From positions 496,001 to 560,000 of the forward strand of contig JADJSG010000006.1 of assembly GCA_016711825.1 (NCBI GenBank): 64,000 nt of DNA, in the 5' to 3' direction. Position numbers and translations under genes: made by a program. The notes under the pieces were generated by a model that was not told the origin of the DNA, searched no databases, and saw nothing but the letters and a program-made list of their open reading frames with translations. This DNA is from Bacteroidota bacterium. GTDB taxonomy: Bacteria; Bacteroidota; Bacteroidia; Chitinophagales; Chitinophagaceae. This document shows, piece by piece, positions 56,617 through 64,000 of the stretch; position 1 is the stretch's first letter; the number at the start of each line of letters is the position of its first letter.

Positions 56617-56940
56617 TTATTTGATTGATTTAGTTGAAATTAAATTTAAATGTTCTGAATACTTTTCGCCATATACTGCATATAGTGAATTTTTTCTAAT
56701 ACAAGGTGATGCTTTCTCATCTGTAATGTTCTTTTCAATCTTAGCAATCACCTTTGGATCGTCCAATTTGAAATTTGCACCAAAAAGAGTAACTAACTGT
56801 TGTTGCAATTCAGGACAACCTTTAATTTTTTCCATTTTAATTTGCTCTGTGCCAGTGGCCGTGTTAAAACGGCTCTTTTGTGCAAACCCTTGAAAACAAA
56901 GGAATAGCATAAAAAACACAGTTAGTTTAATTTTGTTCAT
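56617..56940 (-). CDS. Small secreted partner protein of the 1767-aa adhesin
   Basis: 107 aa, signal peptide MNKIKLTVFFMLFLCFQGFA. Mature part differs from the 34794-35117 product only at the last residues (STKSIK versus STKSNK), so the two genes are recent duplicates. C42 and C80 are conserved. The leader, including TATATATCCAAATTAATTAA-like sequence at about 56980-57000, is duplicated too. It lies 19 bp upstream of the giant gene. Function unknown. Confidence 0.8.
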   Translation of the reverse strand: MNKIKLTVFFMLFLCFQGFAQKSRFNTATGTEQIKMEKIKGCPELQQQLVTLFGANFKLDDPKVIAKIEKNITDEKASPCIRKNSLYAVYGEKYSEHLNLISTKSIK

Positions 56941-57094
56941 AGTAATTGATTTAAATATTTCTTAAAAGTATATATATATGCCCCATATATCCAAATTAAT
57001 TAACAAAAATTAATCTTTAATCTTTTATTTTAATCTTTTTAAATTTCTTTTAGGTTTGCTTCAAAATCACGGTTAAAACCATGAAATAAAAATA

Positions 57095-57126
57095 AAAACG
57101 CCCATCCTTTTACGAATGGGCGTTTT
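57095..57126 (-). terminator. Intrinsic terminator of the 1737-aa protein gene
   Basis: Stem AAAACGCCCAT (57095-57105) / ATGGGCGTTTT (57116-57126) with T-rich tail on the minus strand. It has the same loop-side change (CGAATGG) as the copy at 41627-41658. Confidence 0.86.
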
Positions 57127-57184
57127 CTCTAATTACTATGTACTTTGTACTAAGTACTATTTGCTATGTACTATTTACTAAGTA

Positions 57185-60100
57185 CTAATCATTCTTCTTC
57201 ACTTTGCTTGTGTGCGTCAAATGGTTGTTTTCGTATACTTGTACAGTATACACACCACTTGCGATTTCACCTAAGCTAAGCTGGATATTATTCATACCCA
57301 CAGCTGATTTAGCTTGTACTTGACGTATCACTCTGCCACTCATGTCAAGTAACTTAACAGTCGTGTTTTGTGCTGAGGTTGCATACAAATCAATATTCAG
57401 GATATCAGTGGTTGGGTTTGGATAGATACTTACCGTACTACCATTCGCACCCCAGATCAAGTCTACGATTTGTGCATGTACACTCACCTTGTTGTCGATA
57501 TCTACTTGTTGAAGTCTGTAGTAGTTATGGCCTAACGCAGGTTTGTTGTTCGTCGCTGTATAGCTTAAAGCAGTGTTGCTGTTGCCATTTGGCGCCTTGC
57601 TTGCTACTTTCGCTATCGTGCTAAAGCTGATGCCATCTGTACTGTGTTGTAAGTTGAAATAAGCATTGTTTTGTTCGCTGCTTGTTATCCAGCTCAACTT
57701 GTCTGAACTTTCCAGTTTAGTACCGCTGAAGCTGGTTACCGTTACAGGTAATGGTACATTGCCAGGGTTCACACTGTGTACTCTGAATTGACTAAAGCTT
57801 GGTGTGTTGAAACTCAACTCCCAATAAGTACCGTTCCAGCTTACCGCAGGAGTGATCACAATTGGATTGTTGCCTAAACCGCCATCATCATTTTTCGTGA
57901 TACGGATATTGGCAATACCTGATGCATCACCAGGACCTGTTGGTAATGGTAAGTAAGGAGCTACTACAGCTGCATTGTAATCGTCAAAGTCTGTTTGATT
58001 GATATACAATTTCACGTCCGCTGAACCATTTGTTGTTGGCGTGATTTGATACCAGCGTCTTACAAAAGGTTGACCATTGTGGAAGCTTGCTGTTGCATCT
58101 ACGTTTACAGTACTTGTTGTTAATCCAAGTACATTACCACCCGCACCATCATCTACCGTTGCGATCAAATCGCAGTTGGCTGCATAGTAATTGATATTGA
58201 AATCATCACCATGATCTTGTGACTGATTGCTTGTTGTTGGTGCTAATACACCGCTTGCAGGTGTTACCGTTACAGTTACACTGCTTGTACCTGTACAACC
58301 TGCACCATCAGTTCCTGTTACGGTATAAGTGTCAGTCGTTGTAGCTACAAATGGGGTACAGTTGCTTAAACCACCTGTCCATACATAAGATACCGCACCT
58401 GTTGCACATGGATTTACCGATGTAAGGTTACAGGTAGTACTTGGGGTGGCTGTTGCATTTACGATTGGAGCTGCGTTCATGAGCACTTCGGCAGTGGCGG
58501 TGTTTTCACAACCATTGCCATCGGTACCTGTTACGGTATACACATTTGCACCCGTTACGGTAAATGGAACACCATTGCTGATACCACCGGTCCATACATA
58601 GCTCACTGCACCACCACCATTCACGGTGGCTTGTGCGTTTTCGCATATGGTTTGTGAAGCAGGGCTTGCAGTTACAGTTGGTAAAGGATTTACTGATACA
58701 GTTACTTCTGAGGTACCTGTACATCCATTGCCGTCAGTAGCTAATACTGAATAAGTGGTGGTTGCCACCGGACTCACTGTTGGACTGCCAGCTAAAGCTC
58801 CTGGATTCCAGATATAACTTGTAGCACCAGTACCAATTAATTGGGTTGAGCCTCCAATACATACTGATGCAGGAGAAGCTGAAGCATTAACGGTAGGTAA
58901 TGGATTCACGGTTACAGTAACTGGTGTTCTTGTTGCAGATGCACAGCCATTACCACTCCATGTTAATATCACCTGTCCATCTCCAATTCTTACACCACTA
59001 GTTGCTATTGTATTGATAGCGCCTGGTGCTATATATCCGCTTCCACCGCCGCCACCACGACAATTACCACTACCAGCACCCCCATACCAACCACCTCCGC
59101 CACCATAGCCCTCGCAGCCACAATTAAATGTAGCTGGTGAACCGCCAAAACCAAATCCACCTGACATGGTTAATTGATTAAAGTTAACACAAGTACCCGT
59201 ACCACTTCCTACTTGTGTACCGCCTTGTCCCCCAGGATTTGAGGCATAATTTGGATCTCTATAACCGTCACCTCCATTAAGGCCGCCACCGCCACCAACA
59301 CCACCAACTACATGTATACCAGACCAAAATCCAGCACCGCCGCCACCGCCAGCTACTATAATTCTATTTGCCAATGCGTTACCTCCTTGTCTAACATCTG
59401 ACGCACCACCACCAGCTCTTCCAGCGCCATCTCCTGCGCCTCCGCCATTAAATCCACCTGCTAAAGTGAGTGGCTGATTACCGACATATATATTTAAATT
59501 TTCTCCAGGTGTTACATTAAATGTTCCTTTAGAATAACCTCCAAAATTTACATTGTTTACCCAATTTGCACCACCTTGTGCGCCCCAACATTCAATTTCT
59601 AAAGAAGTAACGCCTGGAGGAACGATAAAGTTTTGCATACTTCCAGTATATGAAAAAGTTTGATTCCCTCCTGCCAATGCTTGAGATTCGGCATAATAAG
59701 TTGTTGTATTAGCAGGTGTAACTAATAAATTAGCGCCACTTGCTGTATTACCAATGCTGACACCGCCTGATGGCACTGTATACCAATTGATGGTATTACC
59801 AGCAGAGATTGCATTTAAATTTGAGTTATTGCCCGCACAAATGATAGAAGGTGAAGCTGTTACTGGTGTAGGCGCTGGAGTTACATTCACTGTAATTGTA
59901 ATTGAACTTGTACTTGTACATCCTGAAGCATTGGTACCTGTAACAGTATACGTTGTAGTGGCTAATGGGTTAAATGCAACACCATCGGTAACACCGCCAC
60001 TCCATACATAAGAACCACCAATGCCTGCTCCGCCACCCGTTAAGGTTGTAGCCACACCAGCACAAACTGGATTTGCTGATGCACTTGCGGTAATGGTAGG

Positions 60101-62398
60101 TGTAGTGCCCACTGTTACTGTAACAGGAACGCGTGGTGTAGAAGGACATGATGAACCTACCCAAGAGATGGTTACTTGTCCATTCCCAAACTGTACACCT
60201 GCAGTATTCACTTGATTTGTTCCAGCATTGAAAGAACCGCCGCCACCGCCGCCAGCTCTGCATGAAGATCCTTCACCGCCACCGCCACCACTGTAGCCAC
60301 CGCCACCGCCGCAACCGCATACAGCGCCACCGCCGCCGCCAAAGCCACCTTCACCACCTGGACCGAAACCACCAGCACCACTTCCTCCATTAAATAAAAA
60401 TGGAGGTAAGCCACCTGTGCAACCACCGCCCCAAGTAGAATTTTGACCAGCTGTTAGCCAACCTGCTCCTCCAGAACCTGTGCCAGAAGCAGCATTTCCG
60501 AAACCACCATTACCACCTACTCCACCTAAGGCTGAAAGAGCACCATTACCTTGTGTTCCATCAGGGGTTATAACAGCATCAATACCATTTACGCAGCCTC
60601 CTGCCCAATTGGTATTACCGCCACCACCTGCACCAGCAACAACTAATGGTTGTGCCAGATTTGCAAGATCCCAAATATAAGAACCGCCGCCTCCGCCGCC
60701 ACTTGCACCTGGGCCGCCACAATTATTGACCACGCCTTGACCACCTACTACTATACCTAATACCTGACCAGGTGTTACATTAAATGTACCTATTATACTA
60801 GCTCCACGTCCGCCATTGGTATTACCACCTTGCGCACCTTTCGCATCAATCGTAATGGAAGTGATGCCAGCAGGAACCGTAAAATTCTCTATTACACCAG
60901 TATAATTAAATGTTTGAGAACCTGTTGGACTTGTTGCGGATTCTACATAATAAGTTGTAGTAATCGCAGGTGAAACAGGAAAATTTGCACCACTCAAACT
61001 TGTACCAATGGCGACACCTCCTGATGGAACTGTATACCATGATTGTATACTTCCTGGTATACCCGTTGCATTTAATTGCGAAATACCCCCAGTACAAAGT
61101 AATGATGGGGTAGCTGTAACTGGTGTAGGCGCAGGGGTAAAATCTACAGTAACTGTAACTGTAGAAGTTGCCGTGCAAACACCTGTTGTTCCCGTAACAG
61201 TATAAGTGGTGGTTGCATTAGGTGATACACTTACATTTGCTCCTGCAAGACCTCCAGGATTCCAAACATAGGATGTAGCTCCTGTACTGCTCAAATTAGT
61301 AGATGAACCTTGACAAATCGTTGTAGGTGAAGCACTTGCTGTTGTGGTTGGATTTAAATTAACCGTCACTGTAATGCTACTAGTACCAGTACAACCATTG
61401 CCATCAGTACCCGTTACAGTATATGTCGCAGTGGTAGTGGGTATAAAAGCAACTCCATTGTTTGGGGTGTTTAATCCGTCTGTCCATGTATAAGTATTCG
61501 CTCCAGAGCCTGTAAGTGTGATACTCGTTCCGGCACAAACTGAATTACCAGGTGTTACATTTGCTGTAACGGGTATACTTGCTGGACAAATCAATGCTGG
61601 TATTGTATTAGATACTGAAATATTGTCTGTAAAAAGATTTGCCGCATTACCTGTACTTGAAATACCATAAAACATCATTGAAGAGATATTTGCGCCACTG
61701 GCTAAAAGCCCTTTATTTAAATCATTGCCTGCTAAAACACCATTTACCCAGATATCATAAGTATTAGGAGCTACACTTTGAGGTGAACCATAGGTATAAT
61801 TGATTGATGCAAATGAATTATTACCGATAATTTCAACGGTATATTTAACCCCTTGAACACCTGGAGTTAGTAAAGTCCATGCTGCTCCATTGCGATAATT
61901 TGCTGTAAAATTGCCCCCTGCACTAAATATAAACTGCAAACCTGTAAAAACTTGTGCCCCAGAAAATGCATTGGCATCTGAATAGGAAGTACCTTCTCCT
62001 TGAAAGAAAAACCAAGTACCATCTACAGCACCCGTGTTGCCACCAGTACTATTACCTAATAAGATATCAAATTTAGTGTAAAACTGCGTAGAAGCAGTAT
62101 AACTTACGATCGGTGTAATTTTATTTACCGATGCTGTTGTTGGTGCTACACCTCTTACTATAGAACCATTGCCAAATGCGGGTGACACCAAAGCAGGTTC
62201 CAAATTAATACTACCTCCGCCAGTACCCATTCTCACGAAGGTTGTTCCACTTCCTGTAGGATTTGGCAAAAAACTTGTACTTGTGCCTGTAGTATGTGTG
62301 CCAGTACCTACCCCAAAAGTTTGTGAGGAGGTTTGGGCATTTACTTGAATGACCAATGCCATTAAAATAAAACAAAAAAAGAATAATATTTTTTTCAT
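57185..62398 (-). CDS. Giant T9SS adhesin-like protein with two glycine-rich domains and no small partner
   Basis: 1737 aa. Signal peptide MKKILFFFCFILMALVIQVN. The N-terminal beta-sandwich (about 22-270, FDILLGNSTGGNTG ... NTYDIWVNGVLAGND) resembles concanavalin-like or choice-of-anchor domains and is not found in the other four. Three Ig-like modules follow (about 275-480), then glycine-rich domain 1 (about 493-746; GYSGGGGGEGSSCRAGGGGG), Ig-like, glycine-rich domain 2 (about 910-1146; GGWYGGAGSGNCRGGGGG), four Ig-like modules, the conserved C-terminal region and the sorting domain. It is first in the leftward run and has a short leader; a TATATTTG -7-like site lies at 62412-62419 (minus), only 14 bp before the ATG. 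No small gene precedes it. Confidence 0.85.
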   Translation of the reverse strand: MKKILFFFCFILMALVIQVNAQTSSQTFGVGTGTHTTGTSTSFLPNPTGSGTTFVRMGTGGGSINLEPALVSPAFGNGSIVRGVAPTTASVNKITPIVSYTASTQFYTKFDILLGNSTGGNTGAVDGTWFFFQGEGTSYSDANAFSGAQVFTGLQFIFSAGGNFTANYRNGAAWTLLTPGVQGVKYTVEIIGNNSFASINYTYGSPQSVAPNTYDIWVNGVLAGNDLNKGLLASGANISSMMFYGISSTGNAANLFTDNISVSNTIPALICPASIPVTANVTPGNSVCAGTSITLTGSGANTYTWTDGLNTPNNGVAFIPTTTATYTVTGTDGNGCTGTSSITVTVNLNPTTTASASPTTICQGSSTNLSSTGATSYVWNPGGLAGANVSVSPNATTTYTVTGTTGVCTATSTVTVTVDFTPAPTPVTATPSLLCTGGISQLNATGIPGSIQSWYTVPSGGVAIGTSLSGANFPVSPAITTTYYVESATSPTGSQTFNYTGVIENFTVPAGITSITIDAKGAQGGNTNGGRGASIIGTFNVTPGQVLGIVVGGQGVVNNCGGPGASGGGGGGSYIWDLANLAQPLVVAGAGGGGNTNWAGGCVNGIDAVITPDGTQGNGALSALGGVGGNGGFGNAASGTGSGGAGWLTAGQNSTWGGGCTGGLPPFLFNGGSGAGGFGPGGEGGFGGGGGAVCGCGGGGGYSGGGGGEGSSCRAGGGGGGSFNAGTNQVNTAGVQFGNGQVTISWVGSSCPSTPRVPVTVTVGTTPTITASASANPVCAGVATTLTGGGAGIGGSYVWSGGVTDGVAFNPLATTTYTVTGTNASGCTSTSSITITVNVTPAPTPVTASPSIICAGNNSNLNAISAGNTINWYTVPSGGVSIGNTASGANLLVTPANTTTYYAESQALAGGNQTFSYTGSMQNFIVPPGVTSLEIECWGAQGGANWVNNVNFGGYSKGTFNVTPGENLNIYVGNQPLTLAGGFNGGGAGDGAGRAGGGASDVRQGGNALANRIIVAGGGGGAGFWSGIHVVGGVGGGGGLNGGDGYRDPNYASNPGGQGGTQVGSGTGTCVNFNQLTMSGGFGFGGSPATFNCGCEGYGGGGGWYGGAGSGNCRGGGGGSGYIAPGAINTIATSGVRIGDGQVILTWSGNGCASATRTPVTVTVNPLPTVNASASPASVCIGGSTQLIGTGATSYIWNPGALAGSPTVSPVATTTYSVLATDGNGCTGTSEVTVSVNPLPTVTASPASQTICENAQATVNGGGAVSYVWTGGISNGVPFTVTGANVYTVTGTDGNGCENTATAEVLMNAAPIVNATATPSTTCNLTSVNPCATGAVSYVWTGGLSNCTPFVATTTDTYTVTGTDGAGCTGTSSVTVTVTPASGVLAPTTSNQSQDHGDDFNINYYAANCDLIATVDDGAGGNVLGLTTSTVNVDATASFHNGQPFVRRWYQITPTTNGSADVKLYINQTDFDDYNAAVVAPYLPLPTGPGDASGIANIRITKNDDGGLGNNPIVITPAVSWNGTYWELSFNTPSFSQFRVHSVNPGNVPLPVTVTSFSGTKLESSDKLSWITSSEQNNAYFNLQHSTDGISFSTIAKVASKAPNGNSNTALSYTATNNKPALGHNYYRLQQVDIDNKVSVHAQIVDLIWGANGSTVSIYPNPTTDILNIDLYATSAQNTTVKLLDMSGRVIRQVQAKSAVGMNNIQLSLGEIASGVYTVQVYENNHLTHTSKVKKND

Positions 62399-62614
62399 AA
62401 ATGATTTTTTGCAAATATATTAAAATGTAAGATAAAATAGTATAAACCCATTCCAAACATTACAATTTGGTAATGCTGATTGCAATCATTGATAAAATAA
62501 AAAAAACAAACATGTTCTTCTATTTTAGAATAACTTTATCCTTGTAAAATCTTTTTTTCCAAAAAAGGTATTGCATTTTTGTAATTCACATTGTAAACAA
62601 GTGAAGGTCATTTA

Positions 62615-63244
62615 ATGAATCATATCCGAATCATATTATTTCTTATAGCATTTGGTTCGTCGCATTTACTTTTTGCCCAGCAAAGTAAAAACGATACTAT
62701 ACGCGTGGGTGCTATTGTGATTGGCGATGATACTTTGCCTCATATATGGATTCGAGATGTGTTTATTACGGAAAAAGCCCCTAAATGGGCTATTAAACAA
62801 AGACGTCAGCGCAAGAGAGAAGAAGACGAATACAATAGACTCCGATACAATGTATACGTGGTATATCCTTATGCTGTTGCTGCTTCTTTTATTTTACAAG
62901 ATGTAGATTCAGTGCTGAATTCTTTATATAGTAAAGAAGCCAAAAGTCAGTTTAAAAGACAAAAAGAAAATGAATTAAACAAAAAATTTAAAGATGAACT
63001 CAAGAATATGAGTATTGAGCAGGGACAACTTTTAGTAAAACTCATTGCACGAGAAACAGGTAAACCCTGTTACGAAATTGTAAAAGAAATGAAAGGCGGA
63101 TTTAATGCAGCTATTTGGCAAACCGTCGCTGTTTTATTTAATAACAATCTTCGAAATGAGTTTGACCCTACTGGAGAAGATGCCACAATAGAACAAATTG
63201 TTCAAGAAATATTATCTCGAGGACATTTTGAAATCAAGAAATAA
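62615..63244 (+). CDS. DUF4294 family exported protein
   Basis: 209 aa. Signal peptide MNHIRIILFLIAFGSSHLLF (cleavage after FAQ). The body matches the DUF4294 pattern of Bacteroidota: RYNVYVVYPYAVAAS, a basic/acidic helix KEAKSQFKRQKENELNKKFK, then ELKNMSIEQGQLLVKLIARE, TGKPCYEIVKEMKGGFNAA and FNNNLRNEFDP. Function of the family is unknown. The gene is monocistronic and divergent from the 1737-aa gene, with 216 bp between them. An AAGG lies 9 bp before the ATG; Bacteroidota often do not need such a site. Confidence 0.85.
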   Translation: MNHIRIILFLIAFGSSHLLFAQQSKNDTIRVGAIVIGDDTLPHIWIRDVFITEKAPKWAIKQRRQRKREEDEYNRLRYNVYVVYPYAVAASFILQDVDSVLNSLYSKEAKSQFKRQKENELNKKFKDELKNMSIEQGQLLVKLIARETGKPCYEIVKEMKGGFNAAIWQTVAVLFNNNLRNEFDPTGEDATIEQIVQEILSRGHFEIKK

Positions 63245-63250
63245 ATAATG

Positions 63251-63565
63251 TTAACCAAATTCGTATTCTCTTTCTACTTTACATATTCTGACTTTGTAAT
63301 ACTGATACCATTTTTCTTGACCAAGTTGTTGTGCTAATAAATGAGTGGCGTGTTGTTTCCAATTGTGTATTGCATCCATAGTTTCCCAATAGGAAATTGA
63401 AATGCCTATTTCATTTCGAGCTGTCTCAAACCCAAGATACCCTGGTTGAGTTTTAGCGAGTTGGGTCATTTGTATGGCCATTTGACCATATTCATCATCA
63501 TGATTTTTCATTATAGAAGTAAAAATAACCGCATAATAGGGTTTGAAATCAATAGAAGAAGTCAT
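63251..63565 (-). CDS. Antibiotic biosynthesis monooxygenase (ABM)-like protein
   Basis: 104 aa. The pattern YYAVIFTSIMKNHDDEYGQM...MTQLAKTQPGYLGFETARNE...ISYWETMDAIHNWKQHATHL is that of the ABM ferredoxin-like (dimeric alpha-beta barrel) superfamily. Members include small heme-degrading and quinol monooxygenases and also many non-enzymatic proteins; nothing here fixes the substrate. WETMDAIHNWKQ is the strand-helix most conserved in the family. No signal peptide, so cytoplasmic. The start codon overlaps the stop of the upstream gene (TAATG), implying translational coupling with a T9SS protein. Confidence 0.85.
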   Translation of the reverse strand: MTSSIDFKPYYAVIFTSIMKNHDDEYGQMAIQMTQLAKTQPGYLGFETARNEIGISISYWETMDAIHNWKQHATHLLAQQLGQEKWYQYYKVRICKVEREYEFG

Positions 63566-64000
63566 TATTGTTGAATTTGAAAAGAGACGGTTTGTTGTTT
63601 ATGATTTTGTAAATCTTTGATTTGGGCAAAATAAAATCCATCTTGTAAAGAAGTACAAGGTATTTGAATACATTGTTTCGTAGCCAATATCGGTTGTGTT
63701 AGCACCATTTTACATTTACCTACCAAATCAAATATACTTATTTGAATCTGCGAATGTTTATCGGATTCTAATTTCAGATTGATCGATTGCTTGGCTGGAT
63801 TGGGGTATAAAATGAGTGATGAGAAGGGCTTATTGTTTTCATTGAGTTGTACTACAAATGAACTATAATAATAATAGGCCCTTGCTACAGGTGTTACAAT
63901 ACCTGCGTTAAAATTTTCATTTAGCTCATAAATCTTATTTTGATTGTTATCATAGTCGAATTGAAGTTTTTTATTTTGTATCCATGAATTTCCATTCCCG
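63565..64000 (-). CDS. C-terminal part of a T9SS-exported protein (5' end outside window)
   Basis: The last 145 codons are visible and open to the window edge. The phrase YELNENFNAGIVTPVARAY is followed by a type A sorting domain: ILYPNPAKQSINLKLESD, then IQISIFDLVGKCKM and DGFYFAQIKDLQNHKQQTV, ending VSFQIQQ. The domain type of the main body is unknown. The stop TAA (63565-63567) overlaps the ATG of the ABM-like gene by one base. This sorting domain belongs to neither of the two sequence lineages used in the rest of the window. Confidence 0.82.
   Translation of the reverse strand, partial: GNGNSWIQNKKLQFDYDNNQNKIYELNENFNAGIVTPVARAYYYYSSFVVQLNENNKPFSSLILYPNPAKQSINLKLESDKHSQIQISIFDLVGKCKMVLTQPILATKQCIQIPCTSLQDGFYFAQIKDLQNHKQQTVSFQIQQ

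Noticed and set aside
28916..62398. A tyrosine-recombinase or reverse-transcriptase system driving module shuffling
   Set aside because: No recombinase, integrase or reverse-transcriptase gene and no att-like sites are seen near the giant genes; homologous recombination between long repeats suffices.
1..64000. tRNA or rRNA genes
   Set aside because: No cloverleaf-like or rRNA-like sequence was noticed in the gaps between genes on either strand.

Overview
The window looks like a low-GC member of the Bacteroidota (Chitinophagales/Sphingobacteriia-like). Almost every large gene encodes a signal peptide plus a C-terminal type IX secretion system (T9SS) type A sorting domain with a YPNP motif. 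Promoter-like sites fit the Bacteroidota form (TTG ... TAnnTTTG), and a DUF4294 protein and a Bacteroidota-type SerRS are present. No lineage below phylum can be fixed from this sequence alone.

Layout. (1) 1-3480: the start of a leftward exported protein, a 106-bp interspersed element, serS with its own promoter and terminator, and an IS110-type insertion sequence. (2) 3489-28586, all leftward: a tightly packed array of exported proteins. Nine genes or broken genes from 26296 down to 6764 are separated by roughly 12-70 bp, apart from one 100-bp gap that holds a gene-end remnant, and look like one operon. Their N-terminal parts differ: seven-repeat propellers of FG-GAP or DFDPGPG type, SBBP-like propellers, Ig-like modules and a tail-fibre-like protein. 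A nearly constant C-terminal cassette is reused: a T/SWIxTSGxV...LNPGFKxxSGxxFVAQAYNGC beta domain followed by a YPNPTxGMIHI sorting domain. One gene is frameshifted, and one orphan sorting-domain tail lies in frame behind the stop codon of an unrelated gene. A serine hydrolase of class C beta-lactamase type carrying the same cassette heads this block.

(3) 28800-62400, all leftward: five giant T9SS proteins (1737-3003 aa) built from CUB-like, IPT/TIG, Ig-like, beta-helix and fibronectin-like modules. They also carry eleven glycine-rich domains resembling the ALK/LTK extracellular glycine-rich domain. Four of the five are immediately preceded by a small secreted protein of about 107 aa, 19-31 bp upstream, forming a repeated two-gene cassette that I do not recognise. 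The five genes share a near-identical 1278-bp 3' end and swap near-identical internal modules, so this is an actively recombining, mosaic surface-protein family. Four of the five are followed by copies of one terminator hairpin.

(4) 62615-64000: a rightward DUF4294 protein, then a leftward pair made of an antibiotic-biosynthesis-monooxygenase-like protein translationally coupled (TAATG) to another T9SS protein cut by the window edge.

The window is mainly a surface/secretome island: proteins cross the inner membrane by Sec, then the outer membrane by T9SS, and would be displayed or released as adhesins or matrix proteins. The most novel-looking parts are the small-protein/giant-adhesin cassettes with ALK-like glycine-rich domains and the 105-106 bp MITE-like element present in three copies.
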